From: Plazaster borealis
Taxonomy: Eukaryota; Echinodermata; Asteroidea; Forcipulatida; Labidiasteridae
NCBI GenBank assembly: GCA_021014325.1
Contig: CM037462.1
Coordinates: 18,186,135 to 18,250,134 of the forward strand
Direction: 5' to 3'
DNA length: 64,000 nucleotides
The notes below the pieces were generated by a model, which ran no database searches, was not told the DNA's origin, and was given only the letters and a program-made list of their open reading frames with translations. The translations under genes and the position numbers were made by a program. Shown here one piece after another: positions 36,200-46,899 of this stretch. Position 1 is the first letter of the stretch, and every line of letters begins with the position of its first letter.

Positions 36200-36356
36200 T
36201 GCATCAAAGGGGTTTGCTAAGCAGAAATGAGCAGGATACCAGTCAAAAATTGTACATGTGACATGGTAGTTTGGCTGGTAACCTTCTTCTGGTAAGCCTA
36301 ATTTGTTTGTGCTTAGCTACTTTTTGTGCTTAAGCAGCTCTATAAAATTCGGCCCT
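36200..36356. mobile_element. Palindromic MITE, GGGCCCAATTTCATAGAGCTG family, left-truncated
   Basis: It begins in the shared interior (TTTGCTAAGCAGAAATGAGC) and ends GCTTAAGCAGCTCTATAAAA, TTCGGCCC. The left inverted end is missing. Confidence 0.65.
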
Positions 36357-36433
36357 GCTTTGATCCTGATGATAGTGCCCTTAAGTAACATGTCTTACAA
36401 ATACAGACTTACTTTGAAATATGTACATGTTCA

Positions 36434-36707
36434 CAGGGTTATTCCCGGGTTTTTTTCAAATCTGTGGGGGCATTTTGGACCCAAATCTTTGGATGTTTGG
36501 CCGAAGCGCGCTGAATTGAAACAAGGTCTTCAAAATGTTTTCTACTTGGTGTTTATCTTGGTTTAAAAGCCCCCAAACTGTGCAATCTGGAGCATTTCAT
36601 ATGGTTTTCTCTATTTTTATTTTGCGTATCGACCAAATTTGTGCGTATTGGCCTGCAAATCGTGCGTATTGGCCCGATACGCTAGCTTGTGCATGGGGAG
36701 AACCCTG
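36434..36707 (+). mobile_element. MITE with CAGGGTTCTCCCC ends, copy 1
   Basis: The left CAGGGTTATTCCC and right GGGGAGAACCCTG are inverted. The interior GAATTGAAACAAGGTCTTCA and GATACGCTAGCTTGTGCATG are shared with 44336-44569, 51112-51442 and 61632-62076. Confidence 0.75.
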
Positions 36708-37183
36708 ATGTAAGAAGGCAGATGATCAGAGCAGAATCGTCTGACGAGATTTCTCTTTTCAAGTACGTACATGTAAACAAAAACATCCTCAGAACACTGA
36801 ATGAATTTTCATGTACATGTACGTATAAACATAGCAAGCAAGTCTGACCGCAATTCATTTCCCCCAATGTCATGAAATGTTACTTCTTTTCCTTAAATTG
36901 TTTCTTGTTTTGGGAGGGTAGGAAGGAGAATTTACGATCTGAACATGTTCGTTTGCATAGCACACATCCCCTCCACTAAGTTGGACATATTTAATGAAGG
37001 CATTTTGCGATTGTCATGGATACCTAAAATGTCGTCGAGGGAAATTGCCCACTTGTAGATGTTCGAATGACTCATTGGCTGACTTATAAACAGGGCCCAA
37101 TTAAAATAAAAAAATACCATGTAATTGATTGATTTTGACCAGTTTCCCACAATTGCTTAGACGACAAAGTTACTTAAAACCCA

Positions 37184-37361
37184 GGGTCCAATTTCATGGA
37201 GCTGCTTAAGCAGACCATTTTGCTTAGCAAAAATTTGCAGGATACCAGTCAGAAATGGTGCATGTGATATGGTATCTTGGCTGGTAACCATATTCTGGTA
37301 AGCAAAATGTTGTTGTGCTTAGCTACTTTTTGTGCCTAAGCAGCTCTATGAAATTGGACCC
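37184..37361. mobile_element. Palindromic MITE, GGGCCCAATTTCATAGAGCTG family
   Basis: GGGTCCAATTTCATGGAGCTG at the left and CAGCTCTATGAAATTGGACCC at the right. A complete 178-bp copy. Confidence 0.8.
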
Positions 37362-37366
37362 AGGTC

Positions 37367-37560
37367 TGATACTTTCACTGAGGCAACTGATGCAAATGCC
37401 TCCATGCCCCTGGTCATTGCCTTGGTGCCCTTTGAAATGTTCCAGGGGACTTACATGTACACAGTTACATTTCCCTCATAATTAGGGTGCCCTAAATAAA
37501 TACTATAGAAAAAACTTCCTTGCCCTTAAAAGAACAAAGGATCAGAAAAAGCAGTTTCTG
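37367..37560. repeat. Dispersed repeat (CATTGCCTTGGTGCCC type), uninterrupted copy
   Basis: GATACTTTCACTGAGGCAAC through CATTGCCTTGGTGCCCTTTG to CTTCCTTGCCCTTAAAAGAAC. Its complement holds AAGGGCAAGGAAGTTTTTTC, very close to the unit of the minisatellite at 46900-49395. Confidence 0.65.
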
Positions 37561-37574
37561 CACCACAGTGTGAA

Positions 37575-37692
37575 ATTTCAGGCCTGGAATTACACTGAAG
37601 GTGCCAGTTCAAAAGTTTCCCATAGACTGAAGTGCCCTATTGCAAAACGAAAATGGCCTTGCCCTCTCAAAGATGAAATTCCAGGCCTGAAA
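37575..37692. repeat. Dispersed repeat with GGCCTGGAATT ends
   Basis: Opposite orientation to 24110-24231. TCAGGCCTGGAATTACACTG to GATGAAATTCCAGGCCTGA. Confidence 0.65.
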
Positions 37693-37705
37693 TTTGTCCT
37701 GGTTA

Positions 37706-37885
<180 letters not shown>

Positions 37886-39059
37886 CTATACATGAAAGAA
37901 TCAAAGTACCTCAACGTTAACCCTCTTACATGTACTCTTGGAAACGTTTTCCAGCGAGTTGCTGACCAACTGTTCAAAACCGTTCAGCTGCAAGGGTTAA
38001 GTATGGTGGTGGCACAATTGTGTACAGAATTAATTGCTTACGTGTGTGTACACTGCGCACTCACCACATGATGCCATCATGCATGCTGGCATACTTGTAG
38101 ATTATCAATCATTCAGAAACACGGCAGCTGATAGTGAACAGTCAGACAGTGGTAGGGTTATTTTTTATGTGTCACTAGGGTACCAGTGTTAAGCTCTTTC
38201 GAATTGAATTAGAATGTCTGGTACAATGCCTTCCTTAGTTTAAAAGTGACCACTGAACCCAGAGTCTCAAGGCTCCCCCTCCCCCCCCCCAAAAAAAAAT
38301 GGCTCATTCCACCAGCCTCTCTGGAAGGCACTTTTAATTATTTAAGGGTAATTAAGTCTGTTTGGGGGGTGGCCCCAAGGTATTTCCATGCTAGAAAGAC
38401 TTTGTAGTAGCCTGATGATAGATAGATTACATTATGTTGGCTGCAGACCTTATCTACAAATAAAATGCAAGGTTCGTGTACAAATTTGCATTGGCGAAAA
38501 TCATGTATACGTGTTTCAATGGTATTTTTGTGTGTGTGTGGACATGTCATTTGGGACTGCCGCCGGCAAACTTCAAAGGGTGATGGTGACCTGTTAGTGA
38601 ACTCAACCCCATGGATGACTATACTATCTCAAAGGGGGGGTTCTAATTGAAAAAACAAAAAAATGTGCCTTCCGCTACAAGCCACCGGCTAGACGCAGGG
38701 TTAAGTTTGTATTCCTCAGACTAGAGACAGTTGAGGTGAAAAAGTCGCATCCCTGTAAGGTGATCCCCTTACAATACATGTACCTCTAGCAAATTTTTCT
38801 TAGTTCATCCCAAAGTAGATTTAATATATTTACCCAGTCAGTTTCCCTTTTGGTTTATTTATCACTTTTAAGATTGTTAGGTTTGCGACAATCAGCCAAC
38901 ATTTTAAGAAATACGAGGAGAGCCACAAACTGCTCTCCTTTATTTATGGAGGAGAGAATAAAAGTGAAACTAAAACACAATTTTATAAAATCTCACTGTT
39001 CATACTAGTTTTAAAAGTACCTCTGACAATTCATATTGCTTACTAGATTGCAGGATTGG

Positions 39060-39310
39060 ATTTGGCAGAGTGTGGGTTCGGGTTCCGGTCATCGAACTTG
39101 TGTCCTTGAGCAAGACACTTAACCTTAATTGCTTCGTCCTTCGGATTGGACGTGAAGCCGTAGGTCCTGTGTGTTGTGTAATGCATGTAAAATAATCGGG
39201 TAGACTTTTCATTAGAGAAGGGGGCTTGCCCCCGGTATCCCTGGCATAGTCTGGCAGCAATATGCGCCACCTCACCTTGTATCCCTTTCAAGGTGTTGTA
39301 TTATGGTTGC
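39060..39310 (+). mobile_element. tRNA-derived SINE (class II head), 5'-truncated copy C
   Basis: The B-box part (GAGTGTGGGTTCGGGTTCC) and body (GAGCAAGACACTTAACC, CTTCGTCCTTCGGATTGGACG) are present. The A box is gone. Confidence 0.7.
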
Positions 39311-39436
39311 TTCGTCTTGTACAATAAAATCATTCTTAGCAATCTCCACCAGATTTGATAATTTAGTGTCATTTACGATAGACATGGCTCATAATGTACA
39401 CAATTATTATTAATAATTTTGGGTTGAACAAAGAAA

Positions 39437-39512
39437 ATTGACTAGAACGGGACTTGAACCTGCGACCTCCGGATTAACGTGCCCGGGCTCTACCAACTGA
39501 ACTATTTAGCCC
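39437..39512 (-). mobile_element. tRNA-Asn-like sequence, probably a SINE head
   Basis: On the minus strand: TAGTTCAGTTGGTAGAGC (perfect A box), a CACGTTAATCCGG anticodon region resembling tRNA-Asn, and GCAGGTTCAAGTCCCGT (B box). The acceptor stem and T stem pair poorly, so a functional tRNA is unlikely. Related B-box pieces, inverted to each other, lie at 45497-45575. Confidence 0.55.
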
Positions 39513-39703
39513 TAATGTTGGCGGTCTCCCTATTTTGTCGGGGGGGGGGGGGGTATTATTATTACGATTACATTACTAGAAATGGAAAACTTGAGGCTTG
39601 GAAACAAGTTAACATTGCCAAGAAAGTTGTCGAGGGAAAAAGAAGGTCTATGTTGAAAAAAAAAATCCTTGACAAATGACAGGCATGATATTTGGTTGCT
39701 CAC

Positions 39704-39830
39704 CGAGATGTAGCCCGTTCTGTCGATTAGTATGTTTTCCGGCTTTAGATCTCTGTATATGACATCCAGGTAATGAAGGTACTCAAACGCAAGAACTATT
39801 TGGGCTGCATAAAATCTTGCATGGGGCTCA
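39704..39830 (-). CDS. PRKACA: PKA catalytic subunit exon: catalytic loop
   Basis: One base completes the Ser codon begun in the previous exon, then 42 residues [20 protein letters not shown] to IDRTGYIS. It contains the catalytic loop YRDLKPEN with the catalytic Asp and metal-binding Asn. Acceptor TGATCTGCAG, donor GTGAGC. The N-I-L variant (ENILID) is a mild change from the usual ENLLID. Confidence 0.98.
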
Positions 39831-40499
39831 CTGCAGATCACAAGAGAGTAACAAAATACAACATTTTTAAGATACAGACATAAACAAATAAATAAATAGG
39901 GATACACTTTACTTTGGATAAATTATCTACAGTTTTCCCCAACCTAAAAGGTGAAACCCCCCCCCCCCCAAAAAAAAAAAAACCAAACAACAACACTTTT
40001 ACATAAAAGAATCAAAGTAGAACTAACATTTTGGAAAAAATTACCTACATACGTTCAGTCCGTACATGTACTGGCTCTCGGTGCTTAACAACAAAATCAT
40101 CAAGACCCATGGGCTCAGTGCAGGCACAATACAGTACACGCCCTTCACAGTTTACCCAGGGGAAGCCATTTTTACTAAAAGCAGTAGACTAAAAAATCAC
40201 CAGACACGCAACTCAGAACCGCACAGGCAGTTTGGGACCTTAAGGTGGCTGATATAAATTTGAAAACAAATTCCTTGGTCTCACATCTTACGCTATAAAC
40301 CCAGCAGAAAAGTACAATCTTGCTGCTTTTATCTGCATGCAAACTACAAAAAATGAGCAAACTTAAATCGAGTCATCGCACAGGGGGCACAGCTCAACAA
40401 TCAAACTCTTGTCACACTTTTCCCCATGATACACTACGAAACTCGCCTCTCCTGGGCAAACTGTAGAGGGGGCACTGTATTGTGAATCGTGCGTATTAC

Positions 40500-40650
40500 A
40501 TTTGCTTAGCATAGACAAAAAAAATGCTAAGCAGTAAAAGGTTACCAGCTAGGGACACACAATTTTGACTGGTCCCATACTGGTTTTTGCTTAGTAATAG
40601 TTAATCAATTCCAGTATTCACGGTTTAAGCGGCTCTAGGGAATTAGGCCA
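40500..40650. mobile_element. Palindromic MITE, degraded copy
   Basis: TTTGCTTAGCATAG, AGGTTACCAGCT and TTTTGACTGGTCCCATACTGG match the MITE interior in reverse. The right end reads AAGCGGCTCTAGGGAATTAGG. Confidence 0.5.
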
Positions 40651-41329
40651 TGGTCCGGGAGATAGCATCTTGAAATTGGTTTATTCCACTTCACGACACC
40701 ATTGTGTTTTAGCAGTGTGTTACCACGGCAACAGAGACCTTGTGGCTATGGACACCCTTTTCTATTGCCCAGTAGTTTCGATAACAAACAACAGGATCAA
40801 TATTACACACGCAAGATACAGGTCTCGCTGAGATAACAGGCCTGCTGTTGGACACGCTCGATCATAATGAAATCGGGTCACTGCGACAACAATTGTGTCT
40901 AAGTCCATCGACGTTACCCGGCTCTTCCGTGAAACCTGGGTTGTCTTTTGCACTTTCTCCCGGCTTTACTGGTTGGTAAATTTGCTAAGGTTATGGATGA
41001 TCAACCTTAAAGAGGCTAGGAAGATGGGAAATGGAGGAGCGATGTTCTTGATAATGGGTTTGTTTCCGGAGGGGTCAAGATGAACTGCTCTTTACCGACA
41101 GTGGAAAATGTCAAAACACGTCCCACTCATTGTTATCTTTCAAACCCTATTACAAATCCATGTGAAATTTCATCATTGTCCAAAATCCTATTGGTTTGGG
41201 TAAAAGGCAATCATTTTTTAAGCTGCACATGGTTTTTTTGTAAAGAAAAACTGTTTGTTTGTAAGTAATTTCATATTATTTGAAACAAGTTTTACCCTCT
41301 CACCGTTGTGCGTATGCATTGTTAACTGG

Positions 41330-42262
41330 GGACAAAATCCACCAGGCAACTTGGATAGGATTCCAACCTATAACCCTAGCAACCTAAACAGAGCTTAAGT
41401 AATCAGTGCAAATTAGTTTTATCCTTCACCGATATGTGATGTGCACTAATTACCCAGTACTTCCCAAGTCCCTTTGGAAACAAATCTACAGGCAACTACA
41501 AGTAGGGTGGGATTCGAACCCAAAACCCCAGCATTGTGGAGCTGAAATCTGGCAACAAACCAGTGTATATTATTAAGTTGGTTTTACCATTGCAACGATG
41601 TGTGATATAAACTGTTTTTTCAGTGAAATATGAATCCCTTTGAGAAAAAAAAATTGACAGGCAGCTTGGGTGGGGTATGAACCCACGACCCCTGCATTAG
41701 TAATCAGTGCAAATTGGTTTTTAACCTTCCACCAATGTGTGGTGTGCACTGTTTTATACTTTAAAGTCTTTTGAGAACAATAATCCTCAAGCAACTTGGG
41801 TGGGATATGAACCCACGATCCCTGTATTCTAGAGCAGATGTCTTAAGTAATCAGTGCAAATTGATGTTTAACCTTCCACCAATGTGTGGTCTGAATTGTT
41901 TTATGCTTTAGAGTCCTTTGAGAAAAATAACCCTCAAGCAACTTGGGTGGGATTCGAACCCACAACCTCTGCATTAGAAATCAGTGCAAATTGGTTTTTA
42001 ACCTTATGTGTGGTCTGCACTGTTTTAAATACTTTAGAGTCCTTTGAGAAAAATAACCCTCAAGCAACTTCGGTGGGATATGAACCCACGACCCCTGCAT
42101 TAGTAATCAGTGAAAATTGGTTTTTAACCTTCCACCAATGTGTGGTCTGCACTGTTTTATGCGTAGAGTCCCTTAAGAAAAATAATCCTCGGGCAACTTG
42201 GGTGGGATGCGAACCCACAACCCCCGCATTCCAGTCTGATATTTTAACTAATCAGTGCAAAA
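41330..42262. repeat. Tandem array of 126-147-bp units with tRNA-like B boxes
   Basis: Each unit contains CAAGCAACTTGGGTGGGAT, (T/A)(C/T)GAACCCAC and AATCAGTGCAAATTGGTTTTTAACC. GAACCC recurs at about 41516, 41679, 41809, 41956, 42082 and 42211. In reverse complement each has a GGTTCGAATCCCACC box, as in a tRNA T-arm. The array stops about 8 bp from a PKA exon, just beyond its donor. Confidence 0.85.
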
Positions 42263-42269
42263 TTATTAC

Positions 42270-42352
42270 CTGAATCGCCCAATCCTTCTTAGGTGTGAGA
42301 ACATTTCTCCGCCAGGTATGAACTGCAGCACCATGTACAAGTTGGAGTTGTC
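42270..42352 (-). CDS. PRKACA: PKA catalytic subunit exon: hinge region
   Basis: Encodes [20 protein letters not shown] and LRRIGRF plus the first two bases of a Ser codon finished in the next exon. This is the hinge between lobes and the peptide-binding GGEMF with the conserved Glu. Acceptor ends TTTATCAG; donor CAG then GTAATA, just before the tRNA-like array. Confidence 0.97.
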
Positions 42353-42471
42353 CTGATAAATGTGAACAAAAAAAAAAATCCAAGAATTAAACAACACTGA
42401 AACATAACTCAAAACAGGACTTGTAACTGTCTCAAAAATACAAGAATTGTTTAACCCTTTAAACACATCAA

Positions 42472-42576
42472 AATTGGCGGCTACGGCTACGTCTGTTGCT
42501 AAGGACGTCCTATACTTCATCATATGATGACACGCCGATCCAGCCGTAGCCGTAGACGCCAATTCGGACACAGCCT
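42472..42576. mobile_element. Small MITE, CCAATTCGGACACAGCC ends
   Basis: Second copy of the family at 16609-16736. AATTGGCGGCTACGGCTACG is mirrored by GTAGCCGTAGACGCCAATT. Confidence 0.65.
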
Positions 42577-43177
42577 TACTGTTCCAATTCCTTCCAATTG
42601 CTCAAGGAAAGGATTCAGAAGGACTGAACCGGCTAGCCCCATAAAAAAGTGCTTATCACAGGGTCAGGCATAATCTTATCCAAGTCCAAACAATTTGGTG
42701 AGGAGTGACATTGGAGTTCAAAGAGGATATTGGAGTAATTAGGCCATACGCTAGCCAAACTGCAGAGTCTGTAAAGTTAATGAAAACAGTGTAATCTTCA
42801 ATTTGAAACAGATAACATTCAGTTTATCTCACCTACTCATTCATTGAAGGAGAGGGGCAAGTACAGTGTATAAAACACAAGACAAAACAGTCATTTGTTT
42901 AATATGTAAATTATTGGCAAAATATGCAGAATACCGAGCCGTAAACCATGTGCGTAGGTGGGCATTTTTTTCCCTAGGTGTTGTTACATGCAGGCCGGAT
43001 ACTTCCTTCAAGTCAGATTTTCCGTTAGGGGCACCTCTGTGAGGGAAACGTTCATTTCTACTGAAGCATTTCAAGGGGCACTGAGGCAATGACTAGGGGC
43101 ACGGAGGCAGTTGCTTCTGGTGCCTCCATGCAATATCAGGCCTGTACGATATAGACTGTGTACATGATCTGTTCTGC

Positions 43178-43512
43178 AGGGCTCTGCGAAATTTACACTG
43201 GACTACAGGCCCGAGGCCAGTGATTTCAGCACCGGGCCAGTAAGCTCATGACTCGACAAGTCCGGCGGTCTTGTGTTTTTGTTCAAATGTTGACTTTCAG
43301 TCTGATAAAAATCTTTCAATTCTGTTGAGTATTGAAGGATACCTGCCCATATTACAAATGAGATAAATCTTCTCTCAGTGCTTGTTCAAATTATTAACAG
43401 TTCAAATTTTATTTTATGACTGATCTTGTGAAAAAAACATCTGGTCCAGGAAACATTTTGAGCTACAAGCCCTGTAGTCTCGTGGATTTTCTCCCCAAAT
43501 TTGAGCCCTGTT
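43178..43512. repeat. Dispersed repeat with GGGCTC / GAGCCCTG ends, copy 2
   Basis: ACTGGACTACAGGCCCGAGGC through GGTCCAGGAAACATTTTGAGC to TTTGAGCCCTG. Matches 30574-30965. Confidence 0.65.
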
Positions 43513-44335
43513 CTGAATATATTTAGTGACAAACAATTGCTTTTTAAATTAGTCATTTTAAGCATACATGTATGTACACAATTTGATTCATTTTGATTTG
43601 TGGATGATTTTTTAATACTTAAATCTCAGTCTATTTAATTATTTCATAATTTTGTAGATGTTTATTACTTCCTTCTAAGATGTTTGTGATGAATGAGTCG
43701 TCCAAGGCCATGTAAAGAGCATCATCAAACTAGAGTAACAAACACTGGATGAGACTCTGTTAAAAAGCTCCTTGATATGCCGTCATTGGTTATTATTAAT
43801 ACCATATGCAACACGTCATTTGCCCCATTCCAAAATACACTGACTGAGCAGTGTGGCGTATACAGTGTTTATGTGTGTGTGTGTGCATGTACACACACAA
43901 TGAGGGAGCTTGGGAGACTGTGGATTTGTTACAGAAATGCAAATCTTTATTGACATGCAACAAGACGTGGAGAAAAGGAGGAAAAAAAACCCACAGGCTT
44001 GTTCCAGCAGGCGTTGAAATGTGCAATGTCGGGCCATGGGTATGGAGACAGTTACTATGGAACAAGGTTGCCGTGGCGATGCTAGATAGATGAGGACCCT
44101 ATCTACGCAAGAGGATGGGACTGCCTCGCTGTTGGATTGAAGGGGAAATAAATTGTGCAATTTCTGTTTTTATGTTCAATGCTAAATCTGACGCAACTAT
44201 TGCAAAGGTTTGACTTTCGATGCTCGGATGGTTGTGTTGCGAGAGATTTTTTTATAAGATGTCTCATTCATGAGTGGATTGTTGGAGCATATTTTGACAC
44301 TCCATGACATTCTACTGAAAGTTATAATCATCATG

Positions 44336-44569
44336 GTTCTACCTATGCACAAGCTAGCATATCGGGCAGATACGTGCAAATTTTGCCCGATACGCAAAAA
44401 AAAATAAAAAAATAAAAAAAATTGCACAGTAGGGCTTCTAAAGCCAAGATAAACACTAAGTAGAACAAATTTCAAAGACCTTGTTTCAATTCAGCGTGCT
44501 TAGGCCAAACTTCCAAAATTTTGGTCCAGAATGCCTCACACTTTTGAAAAAACCTGCGGAGAACCCTGA
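44336..44569 (-). mobile_element. MITE with CAGGGTTCTCCCC ends, copy 2
   Basis: Reverse orientation: CCTATGCACAAGCTAGC at the left and CGGAGAACCCTG at the right, with the shared ACCTTGTTTCAATTCAGC. Confidence 0.75.
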
Positions 44570-45684
44570 TCATACAAGACATGATTACAGACACACAAAA
44601 ATCATCCCAGCCTGGTTCTCATCGAATGTTACTTTATTAAAGAATTTCATTCTGAGTCACAGCAGAATTTGCTTTTGTTGAAATATCGGACATTTGTAGG
44701 AGAAAATCTTCCCTCCAAATATTTGACTGCTGATGGTATTAAGCTTTCTTTTGACCCGTACGTCACAAGTAAAAATTGTACAATCGTCGGAGCGTTCTTT
44801 TATCTCATTATTAACTGCAATGAAAACATACACAATGTTTTATGTTTTTCATCCGTTAATAATGAGATCCGTGTATGATACCATTTGTTAACTACATAAA
44901 GTGAATTTAAAATTTTAAATGGCTCAAATTTTGACTTACACACGTATTTGTTGCTTATATAGAAATTCAAGTAAAATCCACAAGCCAATTTCAGACAATT
45001 AAGGCCTACAGTGTGGATGTATTCAAATTTTATTTAATTTCATTATCCTGCTGAATCCCAAAAGTCCCTGGAGCATACAGGTGTTGAGAGTGCATGAAAT
45101 GTACCAAGTTCCAAAAAGCACGTATTTGGACACTCTCACATGAACCTCGGTAGTCGTGGAATTGGACTGGGTCTGATGATTGGATTCAATTCACCCATTT
45201 AGGAATCAGCCATCTATAAATGTCTTATTCCCTGTATACAACGCTAATAGTAGTGTGCAATGCTAACGATGGTAACCAGACTATTTATGTATGCTTCCAG
45301 GGAATAACATTCAAATGTCAATGCTTTTCAATAAATTAATTGTTTGAGCTGCACTCAGTTTTTATGCCAGGCATGAAGCATTTTAATTCCCTGTTTAGTT
45401 TATAAATAAGAATCAAGTAGGCCCTGATAAACCATAAGGGAAACCGACCGGGTAAATTTCAACAAATTTTTGGGTTGAACAAAGATAATTGACTTAGAGT
45501 TGGATTTGAACCTGCGACCTCCGGATTAACGGCATGTTTATCTGGAGGCCGCAGGTTCAAATCCCACTCTAGTCAATTTTTCCCTCGTTCAACCCAAGAT
45601 TAGTTAAGAATAATACAGGATTCAAAGTGGCCTCACATCATTAGGTTTCGTTTGGTAGTCTAATGGTTCTGTGTTAGACATCAC

Positions 45685-45876
45685 GGCCCAATTTCACAGA
45701 GCTGCTTAAGCACGAAAAGTAGCTAAGCACAACAAAATTATGCTTAGCAAAATAAGATAACCGGCCAAAATACCATTTCACATGTACTCTTTGCGACTGG
45801 TATCCTGCTCATTTTTGGTTAGCAGGAAATTGTTAGGCATTATTTTCTGCTTAAGCAGCTCTATAAGTTTGGGCCA
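45685..45876. mobile_element. Palindromic MITE, GGCCCAATTTCACAGAGCTG family
   Basis: GGCCCAATTTCACAGAGCTG to CAGCTCTATAAGTTTGGGCC. Immediately followed by a variant copy at 45880-46177. Confidence 0.75.
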
Positions 45877-45879
45877 ACT

Positions 45880-46177
45880 GGCCCCAATTTTATAAAGCCT
45901 GTAAGCAGACTGCTTACCCGAGCAACCCTTTGCACAGTTTCTATTTCATAAACACCGCTAAATGAAAGCAATAATGCAAAAAGCATGTCAGCTTGCCAGC
46001 AAATGTTGTCACCAGATGGGATACGCAACAATGCAAACATTGTGAACACGCACAAGAGCTGTCAAATATTTGTGATCGTTAATTAAATTTAAAACACAGT
46101 TGCTTACCAACATTTTTCTGCATTCAGTAAGCACAAAAATGTGCTTACCGGTAAAGAGCTTTATGAAATTGGTCCCT
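45880..46177. mobile_element. Palindromic MITE, GCTTAC-rich variant
   Basis: GGCCCCAATTTTATAAAGCC at the left, GGGACCAATTTCATAAAGC (complement) at the right. Related to 31493-31776. Confidence 0.65.
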
Positions 46178-46899
46178 TCTCTGGAATACATTGTACATAC
46201 GTACCACTGACACACAATTCTAAACAATCGATACCCAAATCAAGCAGCCCAAGGGGATCATATTTTATGGGCCGTTCAGTTAAAATCTGAAAAACAGCAC
46301 ATTAGTGGTTTCTCCACGTTGTAATAATGATGTGTGAACGATGATCACTTTAGAGCTCATTTTGTGTGAATGGACGATTACAGACTGACCAATGAGTCAA
46401 CAGTACAAACCATTACAGGTACGTGTACCTTTAATAGTTTCTGAAACGAGTCATTACAATGGCAGATGACTGGTCATTAATAAACAGATTTAATAAATGT
46501 CAAGAGACGCAACCCTTCTACTGTGTAATTAAATTACGCAAGGTACATGTAGCTGGCCTGTGGTACATACCATTGTGCATGCCTAATTAAAAAGGAAGCC
46601 GACTTGAAGCTATAAAGACATGTGTATCTGGCTTGATTAGGGCTACACTTTTCTTGTATGCCAACAGAAATAATAAACAATGTAAGTCTTTACATATTTT
46701 GTATTTAAAACGAAAAGAAGAAAAAAGAAGAAGTTTCATTCCGAGTGGACAAAGAGCTGGACAATTAAATAACAAACTGATTGTAAACATTGGGGGAGTT
46801 TTGGGGATGCTACATTTATAGGTGTTACAGGGCTCGAATTTAGGGTAAAACTAAAGACAACATGGCTTGTACATGTAGCTCAAAATGTTTACTGGACCA

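Noticed and set aside
39437..39512. A functional tRNA-Asn gene
   Set aside because: The acceptor and T stems pair badly and related pieces occur nearby as repeats; a SINE head is more likely.
41884..42273. 129-codon plus-strand frame with repeated ATWVGFEPTT motifs
   Set aside because: It is the translation of the tRNA-like tandem array, a common artefact of SINE-derived sequence.
44197..44475. 92-codon minus-strand frame
   Set aside because: It overlaps the CAGGGTTCTCCCC MITE and an A-rich tract and has no domain.
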